From positions 62,001 to 126,000 of the forward strand of contig CACPQM010000003.1 of assembly GCA_902636075.1 (NCBI GenBank): 64,000 bases of DNA, given 5' to 3'. Below are positions 52,789-61,315 of the stretch, piece by piece; position 1 is the stretch's first letter, and every line of letters begins with the position of its first letter. This DNA is from an uncultured Pelagibacteraceae bacterium (GTDB lineage Bacteria; Pseudomonadota; Alphaproteobacteria; Pelagibacterales; Pelagibacteraceae). Position numbers and translations under genes: made by a program. The notes under the pieces were generated by a model. It was not told where the DNA came from. It saw nothing but the letters and a program-made list of their open reading frames with translations, and made no database searches.

Positions 52789-53763
52789 CTAATTGATGTA
52801 ACCCAAAGCTTTAAGTTGAGCAGTCATTTCTGCAAGCATTACTTCCATTTGCTTACCCCACTCATCAGCTCCAACAACACTAGTTGAATCAAGTCCAATG
52901 TCAGTTAAAAAGCTTTGGAAATATTTATGTTCCATAGCTTTAATCATTGCATCTTCCAATTGTTTCTTTCTGTCAGCAGGAACACCTTTTCTAGTTACAA
53001 ATCCTCTAACAGTTGATAACACAACTGGTATTCCAAGTTCTGTAGCAGTAGGAACATTACTTAATTTTTCCATTCTGTTACTTGCAAGTACAACTGAAAC
53101 ACACAATGTACCATCTTCAATTTCTGTTACAGCTTCGCCTAAGTTTAGAACACCTACATCAATATCTCCTTTGATAAGGTTAGTTTTAATAGGGCCAACA
53201 CCTTTATAAGGAACAATTGTTGGATCTGTTAATTTTCCTTTTTTTGTAAAAGCAATCGCACTTACATCATCAATACCACCAACATGAGTAGTACCATATT
53301 TTAATGATTTTGATTTTTGAGCGCTAATAAATTTTTTAGCATCTTTAATATCATTTTTACAATTTACGACAAATAATTGAGGATCATCAGTTCCTCTAGC
53401 AAGTGGTTGCATATCACTTAATTTAACTTTAGTTTTACCCAATGCCATTGATACAGCATGACCTGTAGTCCAAGTTAAAGTATGTTGACCGTCTGCTGGT
53501 AAAGTCATCATGTAATCCATTGATGCAGCTCCACCACCACCTTTTTTATTAACTAATTGCATATCTTGTTTTAGATACCTTCTAGTTCTTAACAACATCA
53601 TTCTAGTAGTTACGTCAGTACCACCACCAAAACCAGCGTGTGTAATAGCTTGAATTGGGTGACCATCTGCTTTTGCAGAGGTAATCATAAGTGGAAGCGC
53701 AACAACAAAAAATTCAGTTACCAAAAATGCGGCAGCTAAAAATAATTTAAAACTTTTTTTCAT
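52789..53763 (-). CDS. tctC: Tripartite tricarboxylate transporter binding protein
   Basis: 324 residues. A long signal peptide ends SAKA; the predicted mature start is Asp-Gly-His. The Bug/TctC landmarks GFGGGTDVTTRMMLLR, VNKKGGGGAASMDYM and YKGVGPIKTNLIKGDIDVG are clear. It is first in tctC-tctB-tctA-SDR-ROK. The G-rich ligand loops bind a carboxylate, but the specific acid is unknown. A TTTAAATATTTAAA palindrome lies 29 bp upstream. Confidence 0.92.
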   Translation of the reverse strand: MKKSFKLFLAAAFLVTEFFVVALPLMITSAKADGHPIQAITHAGFGGGTDVTTRMMLLRTRRYLKQDMQLVNKKGGGGAASMDYMMTLPADGQHTLTWTTGHAVSMALGKTKVKLSDMQPLARGTDDPQLFVVNCKNDIKDAKKFISAQKSKSLKYGTTHVGGIDDVSAIAFTKKGKLTDPTIVPYKGVGPIKTNLIKGDIDVGVLNLGEAVTEIEDGTLCVSVVLASNRMEKLSNVPTATELGIPVVLSTVRGFVTRKGVPADRKKQLEDAMIKAMEHKYFQSFLTDIGLDSTSVVGADEWGKQMEVMLAEMTAQLKALGYIN

Positions 53764-53791
53764 TATTTCCCTCTTTTTAAGTTAATTTATA

Positions 53792-53805
53792 TTTAAATAT
53801 TTAAA
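53792..53805. promoter_or_regulatory. Palindrome between tctC and the PdxA-like gene
   Basis: TTTAAATATTTAAA, a perfect 14-bp palindrome in the 72-bp space between divergent genes, could bind a regulator of both. Composition alone may explain it. Confidence 0.25.
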
Positions 53806-53835
53806 CATAATCTGATACATAGCGTAAAGTAAAAA

Positions 53836-54831
53836 ATGGCTCAAAATAAAATTAACATAGCAGTTCTTTTAGGGGACCCTTCTGGCATAGGCCCCGAATT
53901 GGTCTCAAAACTATTGTCAGAGGAAATCACTAACAAAGCTAATTTAGTTATCATAGGTGAAAAGAATATATTAGAAAGTGGAAATAAAATTTCAGGCAAA
54001 TCACATAAACTAAATTTCGTAGAACATTTCGATAATATTGATTTTGCAAAGGGTAGTAAATTTTTTCTAGATATATCTAAAGGTAAAAATCATAAGTATA
54101 AACTATCTGAGTGCTCTAAAGAGGCGGGAGAAAGCGTCTTAGCTTCGCTCAATTTAGCTTTAGACCTTGCTAAAGAAAACAAAATTCATGCAATAAACTT
54201 TGGACCTTTTAATAAAACAAGCCTTAAACTTGGAGGAAATAAATATTCTGATGAATTACATTTAATGGCTGAAAAGTTAGAGGTTAAAAATTTTTTTTGT
54301 GAATTTAATGTTATTGATAATTTTTGGACAGCAAGGGTATCATCACATATTCCAATAAAAGAAGTTCCAGAACATGTAAAAAAGGAAAAAATTATTAAGC
54401 CCATTAAACTTATAAATGAAGCTATGAAATTGAATGGTATTAAAAGTCCAAGAGTTGCGGTTCAAGCACTAAATCCTCATGCTGAATTTGGAAATGAGGA
54501 AAAAGAGGAGATTATACCGGCAATAGAAGAGGCAAAAAAACTAGGTATTAATGCTGATGGACCTTTGCCGTGTGACACTTCTTTTATTACTGCTTATAAA
54601 GATGGAAATCATGATTGTATTGTTGGTATGTATCATGATGCACTTCAATCTGGATTAAAAGCATTTGGATTTGATAGAGGTGTAACCGTACAAGGTGGTT
54701 TGCCTATCCCTATTACCACTCCTGCTCATGGAACGGCATTTGATATTGCAGGTAAAAATAAAGCAAATTTAGAACCTACTTTGAATTCATTCAAAATTGC
54801 ATTAACAATGGCAGAAAATAAAAACATTTAA
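53836..54831 (+). CDS. PdxA-family dehydrogenase (PdxA2-like)
   Basis: 331 residues. LLGDPSGIGPELVSK opens the protein, and metal-site segments SDELHLMAEK, MYHDALQSGLKAFGF and TPAHGTAFDIAGK are intact, as in 4-hydroxythreonine-4-phosphate dehydrogenase. Placed next to a sugar-acid dehydratase rather than with pdxJ or ksgA, it is more likely a PdxA2-type enzyme acting on a four-carbon phospho-acid such as D-threonate 4-phosphate. Its stop abuts the next start. Confidence 0.87.
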   Translation: MAQNKINIAVLLGDPSGIGPELVSKLLSEEITNKANLVIIGEKNILESGNKISGKSHKLNFVEHFDNIDFAKGSKFFLDISKGKNHKYKLSECSKEAGESVLASLNLALDLAKENKIHAINFGPFNKTSLKLGGNKYSDELHLMAEKLEVKNFFCEFNVIDNFWTARVSSHIPIKEVPEHVKKEKIIKPIKLINEAMKLNGIKSPRVAVQALNPHAEFGNEEKEEIIPAIEEAKKLGINADGPLPCDTSFITAYKDGNHDCIVGMYHDALQSGLKAFGFDRGVTVQGGLPIPITTPAHGTAFDIAGKNKANLEPTLNSFKIALTMAENKNI

Positions 54832-56007
54832 ATGTCTAAAATAGAAAGTATTCGTACCAAAGTATATCAATGGAATGGTAAAACAGTTCCTCCACAAAAT
54901 AATTTTTGCACAAATGCTTCAGACCTTTTGTTTGAAAAATCAGATGCTATGGGTTCATTTAGATTTCATGAATGGTTAATATGTGAAATCGAAACAGACG
55001 ATGGTATTATTGGAATTGGTAATGCGGCACTAGCACCTCAATTGGTAAAAAAAACAATTGATACTTATTTAACTCCTTTAGTAATAGGTGAAGATCCTTT
55101 TGATTATTCTTATATCTGGGAAAAAATGTATAGAAGAACTCATGCGTGGGGAAGAAGAGGATTGGGGATGGTAGCTATTTCTGCAATTGATATTGCGCTC
55201 TGGGATATAATGGGAAAAATTACAAACAAACCTGTTTTTAAACTATTAGGTGGACGAACAAAGGAGAAGATACCAGTCTACGCATCTAAACTATACAGCC
55301 AACCAATCAAGGATTTGCAAAAAGAAGCTGAAAACTATGTTAAGCAAGGTTTTAAAATGTTTAAAATGAGATTTGGATGGGGGCCAAAAGATGGACCTGA
55401 TGGTATGAAAAAAAATATTGAGCTAGCTGAAGCAGTTAGAGAAGTTATTGGATATGATACCGACCTAATGATGGAATGTTATATGGGTTGGAACTTAGAT
55501 TATGCAAAAAGGATGATTCCTAAATTAGTAAAATTTAACCCTAGATGGTTGGAGGAACCTGTAATAGCAGATGATATTAATGGCTATGCAGAATTAAATA
55601 ATATGAATGCAATTCCAATTTCTGGTGGAGAACATGAATTCAACTTATTTGGATTTAAACAATTGTTGGATGTTAAAGCTGTCAGTTATATTCAATATGA
55701 TAATAATAGAGTTGGTGGATTTACAATTGCGAATAAAATAAATGCATTGGCAGAAGCTTATCAAGTTCCAGTTATTCCTCATGCTGGTCAAATGCATAAT
55801 TATCATTTAACAATGTCAAATTTTAATTGTCCAATATCTGAATTTTTTCCAGTCCATGATGTAGAAATTGGCAATGAATTATTTTATTACATTTTTGAAG
55901 GAGATCCTGCCCCTGAAAATGGATATATAAATTTAGATGATAACAAACCTGGTCTAGGTTTAACAATTACTGATAGATTTAAGTCTGATTTTAAAATAAT
56001 AGAGTAA
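54832..56007 (+). CDS. Enolase-superfamily dehydratase, L-rhamnonate dehydratase-like
   Basis: 391 residues. [16 protein letters not shown] at the N-terminus, [29 protein letters not shown] and [17 protein letters not shown] follow the rhamnonate-dehydratase branch. The active-site signature is unusual: K178-M-R180 instead of KxK, and the first metal ligand position is E215 (MMECYMGW) where most members have Asp. E241 or E242, E267 and H317 are normal. It is coupled to the PdxA-like gene with no gap. Substrate uncertain. Confidence 0.83.
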   Translation: MSKIESIRTKVYQWNGKTVPPQNNFCTNASDLLFEKSDAMGSFRFHEWLICEIETDDGIIGIGNAALAPQLVKKTIDTYLTPLVIGEDPFDYSYIWEKMYRRTHAWGRRGLGMVAISAIDIALWDIMGKITNKPVFKLLGGRTKEKIPVYASKLYSQPIKDLQKEAENYVKQGFKMFKMRFGWGPKDGPDGMKKNIELAEAVREVIGYDTDLMMECYMGWNLDYAKRMIPKLVKFNPRWLEEPVIADDINGYAELNNMNAIPISGGEHEFNLFGFKQLLDVKAVSYIQYDNNRVGGFTIANKINALAEAYQVPVIPHAGQMHNYHLTMSNFNCPISEFFPVHDVEIGNELFYYIFEGDPAPENGYINLDDNKPGLGLTITDRFKSDFKIIE

Positions 56008-56922
56008 CTAATAAACTTCTACTTCATCTAATTTAGGCATTGCATTAGCTGCGCCTGCTTTTGTTGTGGAAATTGCAGCTACTTTATTTGAAAATTCTAG
56101 AGCATCTTTAATTTTTAATTTATTAGATAAAGCATATGCAAACGCTCCGTTAAAAGCATCACCTGCCCCAGTGGTATCTATAACTTTATCCTTTAAACTA
56201 TAAACATCTATAAAAAAACTCTCCTCAGAGTTTGCAAAGTAGAGGCCTTTTGGACCTAATGTAATGATAATATTTTTTACTCCTTTTTTTAAAAAAATTT
56301 TAGCAGACTCTTCAATTTCTGTTTTACTTTCAACCTTTTTACCTAAATAAAAACTTGCTTCAGTTTCATTAGGAGTAAAATAATCAATACATTCAAAATC
56401 ACTTTCTTTTATATCTGATGCAGGTGCCGGATTAAAAATTGTAATAGATCCTGTCTCTTTTGCTCTATTGAGGGCATAACTAGTTACTTCATTAGGTGTT
56501 TCTAGTTGAGTTAAAAAAATTTCTGATTTTTTTATAAACTCAATATTGTTATCAATATCTTCATTAGATATAGAACCAGCTGCTCCAGGTACAATATTAA
56601 TTGCATTATCCCCTGTTTTTTCATTTATCATTATACCTGCAACACCAGTTGACTTATTTGGATCTTGAATTATTGAATCTGTATTAATTCCAGCCTCCTC
56701 ATATAACTTAAGAGCCATCTTGGCATTTTGATCATCTCCTATCTTAGTTATAAAATTTACATTTCCACCAAGTCTTGCAGCAGCGATAGCTTGGTTTGAC
56801 CCTTTTCCACCTGGGCCAACTATATGATTTTTACCTAATACTGTTTCACCTTTGATTGGAATTTTGTCAGCAAAAAAACAAAGATCAGCTACAAATACTC
56901 CAAAGACACATATTGAGCTCAT
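56008..56922 (-). CDS. rbsK: Ribokinase-like PfkB-family sugar kinase
   Basis: 304 residues. GGKGSNQAIAAARLGGNVNF and the catalytic segment DTTGAGDAFNGAFAYAL (anion hole and Asp base) mark a PfkB kinase of the ribokinase type; NPAPASDI is also typical. It overlaps the mutarotase gene by one base and is the last gene of the operon. It should phosphorylate the sugar brought in by the RbsABC-type transporter; ribose is the default guess. Confidence 0.87.
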   Translation of the reverse strand: MSSICVFGVFVADLCFFADKIPIKGETVLGKNHIVGPGGKGSNQAIAAARLGGNVNFITKIGDDQNAKMALKLYEEAGINTDSIIQDPNKSTGVAGIMINEKTGDNAINIVPGAAGSISNEDIDNNIEFIKKSEIFLTQLETPNEVTSYALNRAKETGSITIFNPAPASDIKESDFECIDYFTPNETEASFYLGKKVESKTEIEESAKIFLKKGVKNIIITLGPKGLYFANSEESFFIDVYSLKDKVIDTTGAGDAFNGAFAYALSNKLKIKDALEFSNKVAAISTTKAGAANAMPKLDEVEVY

Positions 56923-57386
56923 TATTTATCAAGAACCCAAACACTACCATCTGGTTTAATTACTCCCTTTGTTAATATAAAACACCCATAGGGTCTCATT
57001 TCAGAGGTAGATACTATTAATTGAGATTTTTTTGCCTCTTTATAAAATTCTTGTCTTTCAATTGAGCCAACCTTCCAATTTTCTCCAGAGGTTTCTTTTA
57101 CAGCTTTAATAAAATCTTTATGACAATCAGTTAATTCATCAGGTTTGTTATCAACCTGCATTCTGTTTGCAGCTGAATCAATGAAACTATCTAATGGAAA
57201 AACAGAAAGAATAGCCTTTGTCGCTTCATAAATATTTACTCCATCTAGTCTAATTACTTTATTATTTAAAGAATGAGAATATGCTGGGAAATTAGCATCT
57301 GTTAAAACCAGTTTATCGCCATGACCCATAGCTCTTAAATTATATAGGAGTTCAGGGCTTAAAATTGGATTAATTTTAATAAGCAT
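56922..57386 (-). CDS. RbsD/FucU-family sugar mutarotase
   Basis: 154 residues. LSPELLYNLRAMGHGDKLVLTD with the catalytic His of MGHGD, DANFPA, and IVSTSEMRPYGCFILTKGV near the end match FucU, which interconverts alpha and beta L-fucose anomers, better than the shorter RbsD. It lies between the binding protein and the kinase. It starts 70 bp after the binding-protein stop, and a terminator-like hairpin lies in that gap. Confidence 0.88.
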   Translation of the reverse strand: MLIKINPILSPELLYNLRAMGHGDKLVLTDANFPAYSHSLNNKVIRLDGVNIYEATKAILSVFPLDSFIDSAANRMQVDNKPDELTDCHKDFIKAVKETSGENWKVGSIERQEFYKEAKKSQLIVSTSEMRPYGCFILTKGVIKPDGSVWVLDK

Positions 57387-57407
57387 TAGAATACTATATT
57401 ACATAAA

Positions 57408-57436
57408 AAAAGGGTGAAATGAAATTCCACCCTTTT
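57408..57436 (-). terminator. Intrinsic terminator/attenuator after the RbsB-type gene
   Basis: AAAAGGGTG (57408-57416) pairs with CACCCTTTT (57428-57436). On the minus strand the stem runs into seven T (57411-57405). It begins 20 bp after the binding-protein stop and lies inside the operon, so it should reduce transcription of the mutarotase and kinase. Confidence 0.75.
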
Positions 57437-57456
57437 AATTTTGTTTTTTCTAAAGA

Positions 57457-58389
57457 TTATTTAAAATCGTTAGCGTTTTCCTTAGTTACTAATTGTGTTC
57501 CTGTATCAATATTAGGATCAATACTTCCGCCGTTAGCTAGCTCAAGAGCATATTTAACTCCATACGCACCCATGTTGTATGAGAACTGAGCTATTGTTGC
57601 AGTCATCTCTCCTTTTAGGATGCTAGTAGCAGCATCTGGAGTAGCATCAAAACCAACAACGATCACATCATTCATATCAGCATCTTTTAGTGCTTGCATC
57701 GCACCTAATCCCATATTGTCATTAGAAGCAAAAATTGCTTTGATATTAGGATTTTTCAAAATGATAGACTCAGTAACTGATCTACCTTTTGCAGTATCCC
57801 ACTCGGCTGTTTGAGTAGCTACAAGATTTAAACCACAGTTTTTAAATCCTTTAATTGCACCATCTCTTCTTAGTAATGCAGTTGATTGAGACTCTATTCC
57901 AGTAAGAATTGCAACATCAGATCCTTTCGGAGTTTTATCACAAATAAATTTTGCAGCTAATTCTGCACCATTCATATTATTTGTCCCAATGAAAGTTACG
58001 CCTTCATTGATTCCTTTTGTATCAACAAATACAACTGGAACACCACTTTTAATCGCATCATCTACAATCGGTGCAAAAGCGTTTGGATCTCCTGGTGCTA
58101 GCGCTAGTGCATCAACACCTTTTGCAAGTTGGTCCTCAACTTGGTTAATCTGAGCTTGTACATCACCTTCTTGTGGGGGAGCAATTAAAATTAATTTTAC
58201 TCCCAATTTTTTTGCCTCTTCTTCAGCACCTTTTGTTACAGAAGCCCAGAATGGGTTTCCAGAACCAGGTCCTTTAATACTGAATAAGATTTTTTTACCA
58301 TGCCCGTCAGCAAAAGAAACTGACCCCATGCTAATCAATAAAAAAATTGCTGAAATAAAAACAACAATTTTTCTGTTTAGTTCTCTCAT
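57457..58389 (-). CDS. Sugar/inositol ABC binding protein, RbsB type
   Basis: 310 residues. The signal peptide ends VSFA; the predicted mature start is Asp-Gly-His. Family-2 landmarks: NPFWASVTKGAEEEAKKLG, DALALAPGDPNAF, IFASNDNMGLGAMQAL and VVGFDATPDA. It follows the permease and ATPase genes, the order seen for inositol (IbpA) or ribose transporters. With iolD upstream in the same run, myo-inositol or a related cyclitol is plausible, but FucU and ribokinase downstream argue for a pentose or deoxyhexose. Confidence 0.9.
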   Translation of the reverse strand: MRELNRKIVVFISAIFLLISMGSVSFADGHGKKILFSIKGPGSGNPFWASVTKGAEEEAKKLGVKLILIAPPQEGDVQAQINQVEDQLAKGVDALALAPGDPNAFAPIVDDAIKSGVPVVFVDTKGINEGVTFIGTNNMNGAELAAKFICDKTPKGSDVAILTGIESQSTALLRRDGAIKGFKNCGLNLVATQTAEWDTAKGRSVTESIILKNPNIKAIFASNDNMGLGAMQALKDADMNDVIVVGFDATPDAATSILKGEMTATIAQFSYNMGAYGVKYALELANGGSIDPNIDTGTQLVTKENANDFK

Positions 58390-58400
58390 ATTTTTACCCC

Positions 58401-58416
58401 TTTAATAATTATTAAA
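58401..58416. promoter_or_regulatory. 16-bp palindrome upstream of the RbsB-type gene
   Basis: TTTAATAATTATTAAA is a perfect palindrome 12 bp before the ATG, inside a 108-bp gap after the permease gene. The gap also holds a weak stem (ACTGT/ACAGT near 58450-58475) followed by a T-run on the minus strand. The binding-protein gene may therefore have its own promoter; nothing stronger is visible. Confidence 0.3.
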
Positions 58417-58497
58417 AATTAATTTAATAAAATTTTTAAAAAAAATTCAACTGTTTATAAAAGACAGTCAGATATACAGTTACAACTTTGAGGTGTG

Positions 58498-59511
58498 CTA
58501 TTTTCGTGTACCAAGATCTCTTCTAAGAACGTCGATATATACGGCTAATACTATAATAGATCCTATTAGAACCTGTTGCCAAAATGAACTTACATCCATC
58601 AAATTAAGACCATTTCTTAAAATACCCATGATCATAACGCCTGCAAATACTCCAAGCACCGTACCCCTTCCTCCAAAAAAGCTCGCTCCGCCAATGATGC
58701 ATGCTGCTATTGCATCTAACTCAGATTGTAATCCAGCATTAGGATATCCCGAGTCTGTTCGTCCAGCTAAAATAAGTGCTCCAATTCCAGACAGAAATCC
58801 ACAAAGTGAGTAAACTATTACTAGAATTTTATTGACGTTAATACCAGAGGCTCTTGCAGCATTAGGATTTCCTCCAATTGCATAAATCCATTTTCCTGTT
58901 CGAGTTTTATTCATAAATATCCAAAAAATTATGTAAACAATTGCAATAAGAACTAAACTGACTGGTAAATATTGTGATTTTTCTAAACCAAGCCAAGTTA
59001 AATCAATTCGTCCATGACCAAGATATCTAACTTCGTCTGTAAAACCACTTATTGGCGTTCCACCTGAAATTAAATTTCCTGTACCTCTAAAGATATACAA
59101 TGTTCCTAAAGTCATTATGAAAGGATGAGGCATCCTTAGAAGGGTTATTCCTAATCCATTAAATAGACCACATAGAAATCCTGCTATCAAAGGCGTTATT
59201 ACTACTATGTACCAAGGCGCTCCTGCTTTAGCAACTATTGCAAGTATCATTAACGACAACATCATTATTGATCCAACCGATAGATCAATCCCTGCTGTAA
59301 CTATCACCATAAACACACCTAATGCTAACATCGATTGCCAGGAAATTTGCTTGAATACATTGGTAACATTTCTCCAGGATAAGAAAACATCTGGCTGAAG
59401 GAAGTGCATTACTACAATCATTATTACTAGTAGTAATAATATTCCATACTTTTCAAGGTATGGCATTATTTTTAAATACAGCGAATTTTTTTCTTGATCT
59501 TTATTTTCCAT
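58498..59511 (-). CDS. Sugar/inositol ABC permease, RbsC type
   Basis: 337 residues, about nine to ten helices. TAGIDLSVGSIMMLSLM, GLFNGLGITLLRMPHPFIMTLG, AIGGNPNAARASGINVNK and GGASFFGGRGTVLGVFAGV are the BPD-transp-2 family hallmarks. It follows the ATPase gene by 2 bp and forms the membrane dimer of the RbsABC-type importer. Confidence 0.92.
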   Translation of the reverse strand: MENKDQEKNSLYLKIMPYLEKYGILLLLVIMIVVMHFLQPDVFLSWRNVTNVFKQISWQSMLALGVFMVIVTAGIDLSVGSIMMLSLMILAIVAKAGAPWYIVVITPLIAGFLCGLFNGLGITLLRMPHPFIMTLGTLYIFRGTGNLISGGTPISGFTDEVRYLGHGRIDLTWLGLEKSQYLPVSLVLIAIVYIIFWIFMNKTRTGKWIYAIGGNPNAARASGINVNKILVIVYSLCGFLSGIGALILAGRTDSGYPNAGLQSELDAIAACIIGGASFFGGRGTVLGVFAGVMIMGILRNGLNLMDVSSFWQQVLIGSIIVLAVYIDVLRRDLGTRK

Positions 59512-59513
59512 AA

Positions 59514-60263
59514 TTATTTTTTACCCATAATCCAACCTATTACTTCATCTCTTGAAGTTTTAGATAATTCAGACTCTGCAAAATTTGTTCCTTGGAATAA
59601 GGCCATCACACGATCACACACGGCAAAAATATCGTCCATTCTATGACTGATAACTATTACTCCAACACCTGTTTGTTTTAAACTGTTTATAAGATCTAGA
59701 ACTTTACCAACTTCTTTAATTGCAAGTGCAGCAGTTGGTTCATCCATTATTACAACTTTAGCATTAAATGCTGTTGATCTTGCAATTGCAACTGCTTGCC
59801 TTTGACCACCTGAAAGTTCTTCTACTTTTTGATCAGCGCTTTTGACATTAATTTTTAATTTACCAAGATGCGCATCGGTAAGTTCTTTAATTTTTTTATA
59901 ATCTAGAAATTTAAGTAGTCCAAGATTTTTAGTTGGTTCACGCCCTAAAAAAATATTTTCACCTATTGGAAGATTGCCAGCTAATGCCAAGTCTTGATAA
60001 ACCATTTCTAGACCTAAATTTTGAGAATCTTTAGGGCTTTCTAAAATCTTCTCTTTACCATCAAAGAATAATGAGCCTGCACTTGGTTTGTATAGCCCTG
60101 ATAAAACCTTCATTAAAGTCGATTTTCCAGCTCCATTATCGCCCACAACACCAAGACATTCTCCTGCATGTATCTTTAAATCTACATTCTCAAGAGCTGT
60201 TATGGTTCCAAAGTATTTTGTTACACTTTTTGCTTCTAGAAGTAATTGATTAATTGATGACAT
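59514..60263 (-). CDS. Sugar/inositol ABC ATPase, single-domain RbsA/FrcA type
   Basis: 249 residues from the ATG at 60263; a TTG 12 codons upstream would overlap the preceding gene and adds no conserved sequence. Walker A GDNGAGKST, signature LSGGQRQAVAIARS, Walker B VIMDEPTAAL and switch His in VISHRMDD. Only one nucleotide-binding domain is present, unlike the double RbsA of E. coli, as in FrcA-type fructose systems. It probably acts as a homodimer under the RbsC-type permease. Confidence 0.88.
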   Translation of the reverse strand: MSSINQLLLEAKSVTKYFGTITALENVDLKIHAGECLGVVGDNGAGKSTLMKVLSGLYKPSAGSLFFDGKEKILESPKDSQNLGLEMVYQDLALAGNLPIGENIFLGREPTKNLGLLKFLDYKKIKELTDAHLGKLKINVKSADQKVEELSGGQRQAVAIARSTAFNAKVVIMDEPTAALAIKEVGKVLDLINSLKQTGVGVIVISHRMDDIFAVCDRVMALFQGTNFAESELSKTSRDEVIGWIMGKK

Positions 60264-60285
60264 AAGTGAAGAAAATATAAAAAAA

Positions 60286-61308
60286 TCAGTTAATTGCAAC
60301 AGGTTTTGAGGCTAACAGATATACCGTTTTTCTTTGAGCCCTTTTGCAGAATTTTGGAGGCATTTTTTTTAAAATTAAGTTCATATCTTTTAGAACAATA
60401 TCACCCATTTCAAAAAAAGTCTGTTCTAAAGCTCCGGCTCTATGAGCTGAAAACAATATATTTTTAAGCTTTCTAATTGGATCATTTTTTTTTACAGGTT
60501 CTTCAGGAAATACATCTGTTGCGACATATATATCTCCCTTTTTAACTCTTTTTTTTAGGTCCACAAAATTAACGATTGCTGCTCTACTCATTAAAACAAA
60601 AACTGATTTAGGCTTCATTTTATTTAATAATTTTTTGCTTATTAAATTTTTGTTTTTAGTTGTGACAGTTGCTAGAACATAAATAATCTCACAATCACTA
60701 AACATTTTATTTAAATTAATAGACTTAAAACCAGCTTTTTTTATTTTTTTATTTGGGACCCAGGGGTCATAAACATTTATATTTTTTGTAAATGGTAACA
60801 GCAATGGATAAAGCGCCTTAGCTAAATCTCCAAAACCAAGTAAACCAATTTTTTTATTTGCCAAAAGGGAAGCATTCAAATTACTCTTTAAACCATATTT
60901 TTCTTTACCTTTTACAAAATCAAAATGAGCATTATGTATATTTCTTAATAAAGACAAAGTCATACCTAAGGCTATTTCAGCAACAGGCTTTGAAAAAACA
61001 GGTGATGTAGCGATTACATCAATTTTTTTTTTAAAGCAATAATCATAGTCAATATTATCCATAAAATTACTTTCGACATTTATAATACATTTCAACTTAG
61101 AAGCTTTTGATAAAAGATTTTTATCAAGATCTGGTTGACCCATTATAAAAGTAGCTTTATGAATATTTTTTTCATAAAAATCTTTTTTATTTAACTTAGG
61201 AGCAGTTATTAATTTATATTTTGATTTTAATTCATTAAGTTTTTTTTTTGAAAAGATTAAATCTAATCTTCTTGGATGTGGATCAGAAATAACTATATGT
61301 TTCTTCAC
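60286..61308 (-). CDS. D-2-hydroxyacid dehydrogenase family protein (inositol/sugar operon)
   Basis: 340 residues. Nucleotide motif GLLGFGDLAKALYP; the triad Arg is in VLMSRAAIVNF, Glu in DVFPEEPVKK, His in FSAHRAGAL. It is very Lys-rich. The HRAGA variant of the His motif marks a subgroup often placed next to sugar or cyclitol genes. It lies between the Gfo/Idh gene (7 bp) and the ATPase, so it acts in the same catabolic route, perhaps reducing a keto acid. Confidence 0.86.
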   Translation of the reverse strand: MKKHIVISDPHPRRLDLIFSKKKLNELKSKYKLITAPKLNKKDFYEKNIHKATFIMGQPDLDKNLLSKASKLKCIINVESNFMDNIDYDYCFKKKIDVIATSPVFSKPVAEIALGMTLSLLRNIHNAHFDFVKGKEKYGLKSNLNASLLANKKIGLLGFGDLAKALYPLLLPFTKNINVYDPWVPNKKIKKAGFKSINLNKMFSDCEIIYVLATVTTKNKNLISKKLLNKMKPKSVFVLMSRAAIVNFVDLKKRVKKGDIYVATDVFPEEPVKKNDPIRKLKNILFSAHRAGALEQTFFEMGDIVLKDMNLILKKMPPKFCKRAQRKTVYLLASKPVAIN

Positions 61309-61315
61309 GGTCTAT

